A stretch of 42,966 nucleotides of DNA, taken from contig JAPPFH010000005.1 of the NCBI GenBank assembly GCA_028875185.1, positions 1-42,966 of the forward strand, given 5' to 3'. The notes beneath the pieces are model-generated. The model made no database searches and was not told the DNA's origin. It saw nothing but the letters and a program-made list of their open reading frames with translations. Position numbers and translations under genes: made by a program. Positions within the stretch are counted from its first letter, which is position 1. The number at the start of each line of letters is the position of its first letter. Positions 18,602 through 28,322 of this stretch are shown here, piece after piece. The stretch comes from Chloroflexota bacterium. Its GTDB lineage: Bacteria; Chloroflexota; Anaerolineae; Aggregatilineales; Phototrophicaceae.

Positions 18602-20500
18602 ATGTCCATTCTCAGCGCCAGCAATCTAAGCAAGCACTACGGTCCCGATGAGATATTCAGCGGCATCAGCATCGCGATTCCGGTGGGCGCCCGCATCGCC
18701 CTGGTCGGTCCCAACGGCGCCGGCAAGACGACGCTGCTCAATCTGCTCGCTGGCATCGATAGTCCGACCGGTGGGCGCCTCAACCGTGCTCGCGGCGCGC
18801 GCTTGTCTTTCTTGCCGCAGCGACCGGAATTGACGGGCGAGCACAGCCTCTGGCACGAGCAGCTCAGAGCCTTTGCCGTTCTGCGCGCGAAGGAGCGCCG
18901 CCTGGCGGATTTGGAACAGCGGATGGCGGATGGAGACGATGTTAGCGAGGCGCTTGACGATTACGGTACGCTCCAGGCTGATTTTGAACGGCTAGGCGGG
19001 TATGAATACGAAACGCGGATCAAGATGGCGCTCGGCGGGCTGGGCTTTTCGCCGACGGATTATGCTAGGCTGCTGCCACAGTTATCCGGCGGAGAAAAGA
19101 CGCGCGCCGCCCTCTGCCGCCTGCTGTTGGAGGAAAGCGATCTTCTGATACTTGACGAACCCACTAATCATCTGGACATCCACGCGGTCGAATGGCTGGA
19201 GAAATATCTGGCTTCATTCCCGGGCGCGCTGCTCGCGGTCAGTCACGATCGCTTTTTCATCAACAAGTTCGCGACGGCGGTTTGGGAAATCGAGTACGGT
19301 AAGTTGCGGACTTATCGCGGCAATTACAGCGCCTTCAGCGAGCAGCGCGCGGCGCAGCGGGAAACCTTGCGTCACGATTTCTATTGGCAGCAGCAATTCA
19401 TGCGCAAGGAAGAGGCGTTTATCCGCCGCCACATGGGCAGCCGCCTGACCGCCCAGGCAAAGGGGCGCTTGAAGAAACTGGAGACGATGAAGAAGCGCGG
19501 CGCGGTTTTGGAGAGTGGTCCGCGTGGGCGCAAGCGTATGGTCCTGGAGATGAGTGATCATGCGCGCAGCGGCGATCAGGTGATCGTCACGCGTGATCTG
19601 CAACTGGGCTACGATGCCGAGGCGCCGCTGTTGAGCGCGCCCGATTTGCTGGTGCTGCGGGGCGAGACCGTCGCTATCATCGGCGGCAACGGCGTCGGAA
19701 AATCGACGCTGCTGAAGACGCTCAGTGGCGCTCTGCCCCCGCTGGCTGGCAAGGTTCATCTGGGCGCCAAGGTAAGGATCGGTTATTTCGCCCAGGCGCA
19801 TGAGACGCTGAAAGCCGACAATGCCGTGATCGACGAGATCCGCGCGGTAAAGGCGCTGCCGCTTTCTCAAGCGCGCGATTGGCTTGGTCGCTTTCTATTC
19901 AGCGGCGATGATGTCTTCCGGCCCGTGTCATCGCTTTCCGGCGGCGAACGCGGGCGCGTCGCCTTGGCCAAGTTGGCGCTGCAAGGCGCCAGCCTCCTGC
20001 TGTTGGACGAGCCGACCAACCACCTCGATATTGATAGCCAGGAGGTGCTTCAAGCGGCGCTGGCGGCTTTTGACGGAACGATTCTGCTAGTCAGCCATGA
20101 CCGTTATCTCGTGGACGCCTTGGCGACGCAGATTTGGGAAATTAGCCCTGGTCGGCTGCGGTTTATTGACGGAGATTATCAGACATATTTGCGCCAGCGC
20201 AACGGCGCAATCCAACATGAAGCGGCGCAGGCATCCGCCAACAGCCGCCGAGGAAAGCGCTCGCCCGCCTATCGCGAGAAGCGGGGAGGCTTGAATCCCT
20301 TCGAGGCGGCGCAGCGCACGGCCGCGCTCGAAGCCGAGATTGAGCGCTTGGAAGCCAGTCTAAACGACATCAGCCGGCAGTTGGATGCGGCCAGCCTGGC
20401 TCAAGACGCCGGCATGGCGCGTCAGTTGGGCCTCGCCTATACCCAAACTGAGGCGGAGCTGGAGGCGGCGCTGGATGAGTGGAGCAGATTCGCCGTGTAA
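18602..20500 (+). CDS. ABC-F family ATP-binding cassette protein
   Basis: A 632-residue protein with two complete ABC ATPase domains and no membrane segments, so it acts on ribosomes or in related cytoplasmic processes. The first half has GPNGAGKTT, LSGGEKTR and LLILDEPTNHLD. The second has GGNGVGKST, LSGGERGR and LLLDEPTNHLD. The linker between them contains the basic helical segment (HDFYWQQQFMRKEEAFIRRH) typical of the P-site tRNA interaction motif region. A coiled C-terminal tail (AALEAEIERLEASLNDISRQL) resembles that of Uup-like members. ABC-F proteins can protect ribosomes or act as translation factors, and the exact subfamily cannot be fixed here. A good promoter precedes it. Confidence 0.94.
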   Translation: MSILSASNLSKHYGPDEIFSGISIAIPVGARIALVGPNGAGKTTLLNLLAGIDSPTGGRLNRARGARLSFLPQRPELTGEHSLWHEQLRAFAVLRAKERRLADLEQRMADGDDVSEALDDYGTLQADFERLGGYEYETRIKMALGGLGFSPTDYARLLPQLSGGEKTRAALCRLLLEESDLLILDEPTNHLDIHAVEWLEKYLASFPGALLAVSHDRFFINKFATAVWEIEYGKLRTYRGNYSAFSEQRAAQRETLRHDFYWQQQFMRKEEAFIRRHMGSRLTAQAKGRLKKLETMKKRGAVLESGPRGRKRMVLEMSDHARSGDQVIVTRDLQLGYDAEAPLLSAPDLLVLRGETVAIIGGNGVGKSTLLKTLSGALPPLAGKVHLGAKVRIGYFAQAHETLKADNAVIDEIRAVKALPLSQARDWLGRFLFSGDDVFRPVSSLSGGERGRVALAKLALQGASLLLLDEPTNHLDIDSQEVLQAALAAFDGTILLVSHDRYLVDALATQIWEISPGRLRFIDGDYQTYLRQRNGAIQHEAAQASANSRRGKRSPAYREKRGGLNPFEAAQRTAALEAEIERLEASLNDISRQLDAASLAQDAGMARQLGLAYTQTEAELEAALDEWSRFAV

Positions 20501-20537
20501 AGCCCGATGGCGCCGCAACCGTAGTATACTGTAACGA

Positions 20538-20590
20538 TGTAGGGGCGACTGACCCGCAGTGTCTACGCGCGGCGATGAGTCCCCCACTTG
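20538..20590. repeat. dispersed palindromic element (copy A)
   Basis: It starts TGTAGGGGCGACTGACCC and ends with AGTCCCCCA on the other side, an imperfect palindrome. It matches the inverted copy at 21899-21942 with about five differences over 44 positions. It lies between the ABC-F stop and the next gene and could also act as a terminator, although no T tract follows. Confidence 0.75.
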
Positions 20591-20660
20591 CGCAATAGTT
20601 TGCAGTCAAAAATACGCATGTCACACTTGGGAAGACAAATCATATAGAGGGAGCGATAAC

Positions 20661-21296
20661 TTGGACATTGCCTGGCACGGATACAGTTGCTTTCGCATCA
20701 CCGAACGCGGTCACACATCGGTGGTGACCGACCCATACGGCAGCAAGCAGGCATTGACCAAAATGCGCCTCAGCGCCGATCTCGTCACCATCAGCCACGA
20801 CCAAGAGCGCCATCAGGCTTCCGCCATCCGCGGACAAACATACGTTATCGCTGGTCCTGGCGAATACGAAGTGGGCGAGCTATTCGTCACCGGGATTGCG
20901 CTGCATCGTCATGACGCCGAGCAAGACAGGATCCTCGACAATGTGGCTTATCACTTCGAATATCCCAACGGCCTCGATGTGCTGCATCTTGGCGCTCTTC
21001 ATCAGCTTCCCGATCCAACGCCTTTCGAGCAACTCGACCAAGTGAGTGTGCTGCTGCTGCCAATTGAGGTTGCGCTTCTGGGAGGCGACAGTCTGGCGGA
21101 TCTCATCAGCGTGATCGAGCCAAGCTATGTCGTCCCGATGCGGCCGCTGCGCCTGCGCGATGAGGAGTTCGCTTCAGCTTTGGACGGCTTCCTCAAAATG
21201 ATGGGCGTCAACAGCATTGAGGCGCGCGATGGCCTGCGCATTACGCCAACGAGCCTGCCGGAGCAAACCCAGGTCTCGCTCCTGCGCCAAGTTTAA
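20661..21296 (+). CDS. metallo-beta-lactamase-fold protein, COG2220/UlaG-like, probably inactive
   Basis: A 211-residue protein. DIAWHGYSCFRI, the SVVTDPYG turn and VIAGPGEYEVG are the typical start of the COG2220 (UlaG-like) metallo-beta-lactamase fold. The metal motif HxHxDH is not present. The matching position reads VTISHDQERH, so one or more ligands are missing and hydrolase activity is doubtful. It may still bind nucleotides or act as a scaffold. TTG 20661 is chosen because AGGGAG lies seven bases upstream. The frame is open to 20559, but that part overlaps the repeat. No neighbour reveals a pathway. Confidence 0.75.
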   Translation: MDIAWHGYSCFRITERGHTSVVTDPYGSKQALTKMRLSADLVTISHDQERHQASAIRGQTYVIAGPGEYEVGELFVTGIALHRHDAEQDRILDNVAYHFEYPNGLDVLHLGALHQLPDPTPFEQLDQVSVLLLPIEVALLGGDSLADLISVIEPSYVVPMRPLRLRDEEFASALDGFLKMMGVNSIEARDGLRITPTSLPEQTQVSLLRQV

Positions 21297-21382
21297 TCCG
21301 GTCGAAAACAGTTAACCCACAGGCCAAGCAATCTGCGGTATAGTAGAGATGCTTGGGCGAACAAGGACGCGGGTGCGATCTT
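21297..21382 (+). promoter_or_regulatory. short intergenic region with a possible -10 box
   Basis: TATAGT (21340-21345) resembles a -10 box, but no convincing -35 is present at the right distance. The gene downstream starts at 21383. Confidence 0.25.
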
Positions 21383-21700
21383 ATGCCGAACGGAACCATC
21401 AAGCTTCTCATGAACTGGGATATCAAGCCCGGTTTGGATCAGGAATATTTCGAGTTTGTCATGCGCGAGTGGGTGCCAAATACCACCAAGCTAGGGCTTA
21501 CGCCGATCGAAGCCTGGTACAATGTATACGCCCAAACCGATATCCCGCGAATTATGGCGGGCGCCATTGCCGAAGACGCCGATTCCATGCGCCAGATCAT
21601 CACCAGTAGCGACTGGGCTGATCTGCAAGCCAAGCTGATGGAATACGTCGAGAATTACAGCCAGAAGATCGTGCGCGTCACCGGCGACTATCAGTTGTAA
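21383..21700 (+). CDS. small conserved protein, dimeric alpha/beta-barrel-like
   Basis: A 105-residue protein. The pattern of a first strand (TIKLLMNWDIKPG), a helix with a Trp (YFEFVMREWVPNT), a second strand (EAWYNVYAQ), a helix (MRQIITSSDWADLQAKLMEYV) and a last strand (SQKIVRVTGDYQL) is that of ferredoxin-like dimeric barrel proteins such as EthD or NIPSNAP relatives. I cannot assign a function. ATG 21383 is preferred. A TTG at 21353 would add ten residues without a barrel strand. The ribosome binding site is weak. Confidence 0.6.
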   Translation: MPNGTIKLLMNWDIKPGLDQEYFEFVMREWVPNTTKLGLTPIEAWYNVYAQTDIPRIMAGAIAEDADSMRQIITSSDWADLQAKLMEYVENYSQKIVRVTGDYQL

Positions 21701-21814
21701 ACCGCGCTCGCATACGCGCTTTGAAGCGCAATTGCCGCGAATCATAACCGCGATTCCTCTGTTTTCTCAGTGGTTCCCATTTAATCAAGTGATAGCTGAA
21801 TAGTAATCATAAAC

Positions 21815-21870
21815 AGTTGTGGGCGCGACAAGGAGCGCGGAGACACCGCTCGTCTCTCGCCCCTGTGCAA
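21815..21870. repeat. GGGCG...CGCCC palindromic region
   Basis: GTTGTGGGCGCGAC at the left and GTCTCTCGCCCCTG at the right form an imperfect inverted repeat around a GAGACACCGCTC core. It looks like another member of the dispersed palindrome family and lies close to a second copy downstream. Confidence 0.5.
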
Positions 21871-21898
21871 TGCCTCATTGCGTCTGAAGTGGAGAAAA

Positions 21899-21942
21899 TG
21901 GGCGACTCACCGCCGCGCCTGGACACAGCGGGTCAGTCGCCC
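21899..21942. repeat. dispersed palindromic element (copy B, inverted relative to copy A)
   Basis: TGGGCGACTCACC on the left and GTCAGTCGCCC on the right form the ends. The reverse complement matches copy A at 20543-20586 with about five mismatches. It lies just downstream of the LysM gene stop, between convergent genes. Confidence 0.75.
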
Positions 21943-21969
21943 AATCAAGCTATGACAGGTGATTCGGCT

Positions 21970-23409
21970 TTAGCCGCCCATGGCGACGCGCAGCGCGTCG
22001 CAAGAGGGGCAGCCGCCGCCGGGACGCACGATCGCGTAGCCCGCCTGGGGATCATCGCCCCAGTATGTGGCATCGACATTCCAGACGATAAATAGGCGGA
22101 CATAGCCCGAACCTCTCAGGCGATGGACAGCGCCCGCCAGCCAGGAGGCTTGATGCCCAAGGGTAACGGCGGATGCCCATGCGAATGCGGGCGGCAGTTG
22201 ACCAATGCCCTCGCCCGTCAGATATCCGAGCTCGGTGAAGCAGAGCGGCTTGCTGGGGAAGAAGCTGCGGTAGAGCTGCATCATACGCGGCAGATACCAG
22301 GAGTAATGCCCAGAGCTGCCGACTGGCGCTCCGCTGGTCGAATCCGGCGGCGTGATGCCAGCATTGTAATGGACGCCGACGCAATCCATCACGTTGGCGG
22401 CGCCGGCCGCTGCCATCTCGCTCAAGAAGCAGTCGTCATCGGCGCCACCGGGTCCACAGCCCTGGAAGAAGCCGGTGGGCGCCGGCGCCCCGCTGATGAC
22501 CATGGTGTTCGGATTGGCGCCTTTTATGGCGTGGTAGGCGGTCGAGAGCATCTGCGTGTAGTTGTGCCCGCTGATCTGACCCGAGGGCCACTCGCGGTCG
22601 ATATTCATCTCATTCCAGACTTCAATTGCATCAGCGCCGCCGCGCGCCAATCCAGCCAGGAAGTTGGCGAAGTTCTGATAGAAACCGCCCGGATTGCCAG
22701 CGATCTGATTCTTGTCGCCGATGACGCTGAGCAGCACCTTGAAGCCATTGCCGTGCGCGCTGTCGATCACGTGCTGGAAGTTGCCTGCTGGCTCCCCGTG
22801 CCACTTCACCTGCCGCTTGACCCAGGTCATGCGGGCGTCGCGCATATGCTGGGGATGGGCGAAGCTAAGCGCCTGGCCGCCCAGTTCAAAGCCGCTGACG
22901 TTTGCCGTGCTTGGCGGGGCCGGTCCAGCGGGAGCAACCGGCGCGGGAGCAGCGGGCGCTGGCGCTGCTGGCTCTGGCGGCGGTGGCGCGCCCGGCACCT
23001 GCAGCACTTGCCCCACGCTCAGCACATCTGGGTCGGTGATGCCATTTAGCTGCGCCAATTCGAAGTAGTTGATGTTGAACTGGGCGGCGATAGTCGAAAG
23101 AGAATCTCCGCGCTGTACGGTATAGGTGTTTGTAACCGTTGGCTGTGACGCCGGAGCCGGAGCCGGAGCCGGCGCTTGCGTAACACCGCCGGGCGCGGGA
23201 ATGATAAGCTGGTTGCCGGCGTGGATGACGTATGGCTCTGACATTCCGTTCGCTTGCGCGATTTCCTGAATAGTCCTGTCGTATTGCTGCGCAATGCGGA
23301 ACAGATTCTCCCCGCGCGCCACAATATGCAGCTGCTGCGCCATGACAACGGCTGAACCCAGCGACAGCACAACGATGGTAGACAACAGAATTAGAATTAG
23401 GCGACGCAT
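21970..23409 (-). CDS. secreted LysM protein with TIM-barrel glycosidase-like domain
   Basis: A signal peptide (LILILLSTIVVLSLGSAVVMA) is followed by two LysM repeats, HIVARGENLFRIAQQYDRTI (about 28-72) and TYTVQRGDSLSTIAAQFNIN (about 95-139), which bind peptidoglycan or chitin-type glycans. A long Ala/Pro linker leads to a barrel domain (about 172-479) resembling GH5, GH39 and related families. A probable acid/base Glu is in EVWNEMNI (267) and a probable nucleophile Glu in CFTELGY (393). This arrangement points to an exported enzyme acting on glycans, anchored to the cell wall or another LysM ligand. Substrate unknown. AAGGAG lies five bases before the ATG. The gene is followed on its downstream side by palindromic repeats. 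Confidence 0.85.
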   Translation of the reverse strand: MRRLILILLSTIVVLSLGSAVVMAQQLHIVARGENLFRIAQQYDRTIQEIAQANGMSEPYVIHAGNQLIIPAPGGVTQAPAPAPAPASQPTVTNTYTVQRGDSLSTIAAQFNINYFELAQLNGITDPDVLSVGQVLQVPGAPPPPEPAAPAPAAPAPVAPAGPAPPSTANVSGFELGGQALSFAHPQHMRDARMTWVKRQVKWHGEPAGNFQHVIDSAHGNGFKVLLSVIGDKNQIAGNPGGFYQNFANFLAGLARGGADAIEVWNEMNIDREWPSGQISGHNYTQMLSTAYHAIKGANPNTMVISGAPAPTGFFQGCGPGGADDDCFLSEMAAAGAANVMDCVGVHYNAGITPPDSTSGAPVGSSGHYSWYLPRMMQLYRSFFPSKPLCFTELGYLTGEGIGQLPPAFAWASAVTLGHQASWLAGAVHRLRGSGYVRLFIVWNVDATYWGDDPQAGYAIVRPGGGCPSCDALRVAMGG

Positions 23410-23571
23410 CTTCGCTCCTTACTCTCATGGTTTCGCTATTGAATTGCCAATTCGAAACGTCAGTCTAGCATGAGTCGGGGAAACACGCTGAAGCCAGCGC
23501 GCGCATTCTGACGCGCTAGAATCACAAGCGACCTCATGGGATTTTGCTTTGATGTTATGATCGCGTGAATC

Positions 23572-24462
<891 letters not shown>

Positions 24463-24562
24463 GGTTGCCCCTTTTTTGTAGACCCCCTTTTTCGCGCAAG
24501 GAGAGGGCTTGTTATTTTTGTGAGCGCGGTTGATTCTTTTCGCTGCCGCCGAGCGGCTATGA

Positions 24563-25519
24563 TCAAGTCACCAAGCCGCGCGTGACGCGCATAAACATGT
24601 GCTCCAAATCTTTCTCTTCTTCATTGAAGCCCAGCAGCAGAATATCGCCCTCGACCAGCTGGCGGCTCAAAGCGCCCAGTTCTTCATCATTGCCGGCGAA
24701 ATCGACGCGAACGCGAGCGCGCCCGTTCTTGGGCGTGATGATCTCGGCTGCGACTACATGCCCGCTGCCGCCCGCCAGGCTCGTCACCGCTTCAGCGGCA
24801 TCATGATCCATCACCGTTATGATGATTTCGCGATGCGCCATCAGTTCCAGCTTCAGCTCGTCGATGCTGCCCTGCATGATGATCTCGCCCGCCTCCAGGA
24901 TGCCGATATGCGAGCAGACATCTTCGACATCAGCCAGGATATGCGAGGAGAAGAATATCGTCTTGCCCATGTTAGCCAGCTCGCCCAGCAATTCGCGGAT
25001 TTCCACACGCGCGCGCGGATCAAGCCCGGAGGCCGGCTCATCGAGGATAAGCACCTGTGGATCGTGCGCCAGCGTGCGCGCCAGAGAGAGGCGCTGCTTC
25101 ATTCCGCGGCTGAGCTTGTCCACCAGTTCTTCGCGCCGGTGCTGCAAATCGACCAACTCAAGCAGATCGGCCACCAAGGGTTTGCGCTGATTCTCCGGAA
25201 TATCGTAACAGGCGGCGAAAAAGTCGAGATATTCCCAGACGCGCAGGTCTTCGTAGACGCCGAATTCATCGGGCATGTAGCCGATCGCGCGTCGCACCGC
25301 CCGCCGATCGTCCAGCACCGAATGCCCAGCCACCCAGGCGCGCCCTTGTGAAGGTCTGGTCAGCGTGGTCAAAATGCGCATCGTGGTCGTCTTGCCAGCG
25401 CCGTTTGGACCCACGAAGCCGAAAATGGAACCGGTTGGCACTTCCAGCGAGATGCCACGCAGAGCTTCGAAGCCGCCGAATGATTTATGCAGGTCATGCG
25501 TCTGGATGATCAATTCCAT
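24563..25519 (-). CDS. ABC transporter ATP-binding protein (ABC-2 type)
   Basis: A 318-residue ATPase with Walker A GPNGAGKTT (about 38-46), signature LSRGMKQR, Walker B VLILDEPASGLD and switch FSSHILADV. The C-terminal domain of about 100 residues is typical of ATPases that work with ABC-2 permeases. The start at 25519 has AGGA seven bases upstream, and a TTG two codons earlier is less likely. The stop of the upstream exported-protein gene lies nine bases before the start, so the two are co-transcribed. The permease is not nearby. The neighbour has only two membrane spans, so it may be a partner for substrate handling and not a classical permease. Confidence 0.9.
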   Translation of the reverse strand: MELIIQTHDLHKSFGGFEALRGISLEVPTGSIFGFVGPNGAGKTTTMRILTTLTRPSQGRAWVAGHSVLDDRRAVRRAIGYMPDEFGVYEDLRVWEYLDFFAACYDIPENQRKPLVADLLELVDLQHRREELVDKLSRGMKQRLSLARTLAHDPQVLILDEPASGLDPRARVEIRELLGELANMGKTIFFSSHILADVEDVCSHIGILEAGEIIMQGSIDELKLELMAHREIIITVMDHDAAEAVTSLAGGSGHVVAAEIITPKNGRARVRVDFAGNDEELGALSRQLVEGDILLLGFNEEEKDLEHMFMRVTRGLVT

Positions 25520-25528
25520 CGCCAATTC

Positions 25529-28033
25529 CTAGTGATAGCGCCCGGTCTGTTCAACACGAATCTTCCGAATGCGCGCGGTGCCGATATTGTCGCCAAAGCG
25601 CAGGCGCATTCTGATGGCATTGCCGGAGCCCAGATAATCGCCCGGCTCGTCGAAAGTCAACTCATCGCCAGCGCGAAAATCGAAAATATCGTAGTCGTCC
25701 GCGCGCCAGTTGTAGAGCTCAACCGCCAGCGACTGAGCGTAGCCGCCGCCTCGGTCCACTTCGACATGCAATTGCGACACTTCATCCAGCGCCAAGCCCG
25801 GCAGCGGATGAAATAGATATTCAACGCCGTGCTCTTCATAGAGGCTGAAGTTGTCCGTGCCGTTATCGGTCAGCCCAATCCGATCGAGGGTAAGCCAACT
25901 GAAATACTCCGAGGTCAAGGTGGTTTCCCGGCTCGGCAGTTTGATATCGACATCCAGCTCGATCACATAGAGGGTCGTATCAATCGCGCTCCAGCCGGCG
26001 CCGCTTATCTCAAGATCACGCGTCCACTGGTCGCTCCAGCCGACGAGATAAAGTCCGACGCCGCGGGCGTCAGAATGGAATTGATCGACTGCGAAGCTGG
26101 CGAGGAAGGATTGCTCGCGCGCCGCTTGCCGCTCGGCCGCCGATTCCGCGCGCAGGAAAGCCCGTGTGCGCAAGTAGCGCCCTCCTTGAATGTCTTTGAT
26201 GGTCATGCTGCGGCCGCTGCCGGAGAAGGGGGACAGTCCCTGCGCGTGTGATGTGACGTTTAATTCAAGCGGGTTGGGCTGGGGCGGCGGATCGGCGATG
26301 TCGCTGCGCAGCGCCTCGCGGTCCAGGGTCACGATGTCGCCCGGCGCGAAATCGCCTTCCAGCCGATGCGCAAAACCCGGACCGAGTACGACCGCATCGC
26401 GCAGCGTGATCGCGCTCTCATTGCTGATCACGCCCTGATAAGCGCCGCTCATCCGGCCGCTCTCGAGGATATCAAAGCTGAGTGTGAAGGCGCCGCCGAT
26501 GGCTGGCTTGGGGATGCGCCCGCTGACGCTGAAGTTGGCAAAAATGCCGCCGTCAATCGTGAAGTCGCGCGCGCCAAAGACCGACCCTTGCGAGATCTCG
26601 GTGGACGTCTGGATGGTGTTGCTGGCGAAAATGCTGGTTGGCGCCGTTGCGCCAGCGACCGCCAGGAAGCGCCCTTCCGGCAGCGCCAGCGAATAAGTGG
26701 CGCGCCGCGGCGACAGCAAGCCGACGAATTGTTCGCTCTGCGCTTCAGCGCGATCGGTGAAAGATTGTAAGACTGTCGTCCGGCTCACGATGATTTCGGC
26801 GCCGCGCAGGCTGAAGCCGACCGTCCAGGCGATGCCGGTGAAGCAGATAATGACGACTGGAATCGTGAACCATCCCCAGCCGTTGCGCCGCAGCCGCGAG
26901 AGCGCGAAATAATTCAGCGGTCCAATCAGCGCGATATATGAGAAAAGGAAGAGGCAGAGCGTTTGCAGCGGCGGCAGCAGATCCACGCCGGGCAGATTGG
27001 CGATTGCATCGGCGCCCCAGGCTGGTCTGGTGAAGCCCTCGCGCCAGGTGGGGTGCGGCGCCCGCGTCGCCAGCAGTTTTAGCCACAAGGCATCCAGCGT
27101 CCCCCAGCTCGCCAGCGGCTCCAGCGTCGGATCAGCCGCCAAATAATCGACAATGCCGGCGCCGATCTCACGGCGGAGCAGCAAAGGCGCCCCGTCCTGC
27201 TCGACCAGCGTCTGGGCATCTTCATGGGCATCCCCGACCGCTATGACAGTGCGCTGCGACAAGCTGGAATTGACTGCGGCGTAGCGGGCGAGAGCGCTAA
27301 GATCGTCTATAGACTGCGTGCGCTCCGGCCTCAGCGGCAGCAGCTCCGACAAGGCGCCCGCGGCGCCGAGCGCCGATGGACCGCCGCTGACGATCAAGTG
27401 TCCGCCGCCTTCGACCCAGTGAAGCAGGGCGCGCCGCTGCCCGTTGGACAAGCTCTCGCCATCGATATTGACCAGCAGCATCATATCCAGCGAGCCCAAC
27501 GAGGGACCATGTTCGGGGATTTCATGCGCGCCCCATATCGCCTGCTCAGCGCGGAAGCCGCCGATGTGTACGCCCGAGAGGTTGGGCGGCGCCGTAGTGG
27601 GTCCGGTGACGACAGCGTATAGCTGATTCTGCGGGGCAAGGTCGAATAGACTGGCTTCTCGCGCTGCTTGCACGAGGCCGTTATCGTCGATCAACTCGAC
27701 GCGAATCTGGTCTGGGAAGGTCCGCGCCTGGATATTCAGCAGCGCCGATTTCGCGGCGCCGGTCGGCAGATCTATGGGTGTGCTGAAGGCATTGCCGACT
27801 ACCGTGCCTGATGTTTCGGGGCGGACGACCAGCCGGCCAGTCACCGACTCGCCGTTGTTCTTCAGTTCAATGCGAATTGGCGTCCATTCACCGGGGCGGA
27901 AATAAGAATCGAAGCCGACCTCGACTGACATTTCGATGACATCGCGGAAATTGTCCTGCGCGGCGAGCGGCAATTGCGCCAGCATCAGCAGGGCAGCGGC
28001 GAATACGATGAGGCGCGCCAAGAGCCGAACCAT
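25529..28033 (-). CDS. large exported/membrane protein, partner of the ABC ATPase
   Basis: An 834-residue protein. A signal peptide (VRLLARLIVFAAALLMLAQL) is followed by a beta-rich extracytoplasmic region, and a glutamine amidotransferase-like or Rossmann-like segment with MMLLVNIDGESLSNGQRRALLHWVEG. Two membrane segments occur in the middle (QTLCLFLFSYIALIGPLNYF and FTIPVVIICFTGIAWTVGF). The C-terminal half is beta-rich again. I do not recognise a named family, but similar proteins accompany ABC-2 ATPases in gliding or export systems. It is translated just ahead of the ABC ATPase. A good promoter precedes it. The Gln- and Ala-rich extracytoplasmic parts suggest a ligand- or wall-binding role, which is inference. 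Confidence 0.7.
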   Translation of the reverse strand: MVRLLARLIVFAAALLMLAQLPLAAQDNFRDVIEMSVEVGFDSYFRPGEWTPIRIELKNNGESVTGRLVVRPETSGTVVGNAFSTPIDLPTGAAKSALLNIQARTFPDQIRVELIDDNGLVQAAREASLFDLAPQNQLYAVVTGPTTAPPNLSGVHIGGFRAEQAIWGAHEIPEHGPSLGSLDMMLLVNIDGESLSNGQRRALLHWVEGGGHLIVSGGPSALGAAGALSELLPLRPERTQSIDDLSALARYAAVNSSLSQRTVIAVGDAHEDAQTLVEQDGAPLLLRREIGAGIVDYLAADPTLEPLASWGTLDALWLKLLATRAPHPTWREGFTRPAWGADAIANLPGVDLLPPLQTLCLFLFSYIALIGPLNYFALSRLRRNGWGWFTIPVVIICFTGIAWTVGFSLRGAEIIVSRTTVLQSFTDRAEAQSEQFVGLLSPRRATYSLALPEGRFLAVAGATAPTSIFASNTIQTSTEISQGSVFGARDFTIDGGIFANFSVSGRIPKPAIGGAFTLSFDILESGRMSGAYQGVISNESAITLRDAVVLGPGFAHRLEGDFAPGDIVTLDREALRSDIADPPPQPNPLELNVTSHAQGLSPFSGSGRSMTIKDIQGGRYLRTRAFLRAESAAERQAAREQSFLASFAVDQFHSDARGVGLYLVGWSDQWTRDLEISGAGWSAIDTTLYVIELDVDIKLPSRETTLTSEYFSWLTLDRIGLTDNGTDNFSLYEEHGVEYLFHPLPGLALDEVSQLHVEVDRGGGYAQSLAVELYNWRADDYDIFDFRAGDELTFDEPGDYLGSGNAIRMRLRFGDNIGTARIRKIRVEQTGRYH

Positions 28034-28068
28034 ATCACATCCCGTACAGAGGGCAAGAACTGCCGCCT

Positions 28069-28096
28069 ATTGTATCATGCGGCTTCCTCTTGTCAT
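28069..28096 (-). promoter_or_regulatory. sigma-70-type promoter for the exported protein/ABC operon
   Basis: On the minus strand ATGACA (28096-28091) and TACAAT (28074-28069) are separated by 16 bases. It lies about 35 bases before the ATG at 28033. Confidence 0.55.
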
Positions 28097-28149
28097 GTGC
28101 GCAATTCACGCGCCGCGGCAACCCCTTCCATCCCATCCCGGCAATTGGG

Positions 28150-28322
28150 CTGAGGACAGGACAGGTTTGGTCTAATCGAAAACTTATAGCCCAGGTTAGA
28201 CTTCGAAAGCATCTATCCTGGCGAAAACTGTAGGGGCGACCCAGTGGGTCGCCCGAAATAGCCCAAGAAAACAAGTGATTTGTGACGAAATTCTGCCTGC
28301 TGCAATACTGTCCTGTCCTCAG
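28150..28322. repeat. 173-base element bounded by a 15-base perfect inverted repeat
   Basis: CTGAGGACAGGACAG (28150-28164) is repeated inverted at 28308-28322. Between them lies a dispersed palindrome (GGGCGACCC AGT GGGTCGCCC, with TGTAGG in front, 28229-28254). No open frame with a recognisable product lies inside. Together with the promoter it fills the gap between the exported protein gene and the STAS-like gene (28034-28460). The layout is like a small non-autonomous mobile element (MITE), but no clear target-site duplication is seen. Confidence 0.6.

Noticed and set aside
22123-23049. Long plus-strand frame opposite the LysM gene
   Set aside because: Its composition is a shadow of the repetitive Ala/Pro-coding gene and it has no recognisable domain.
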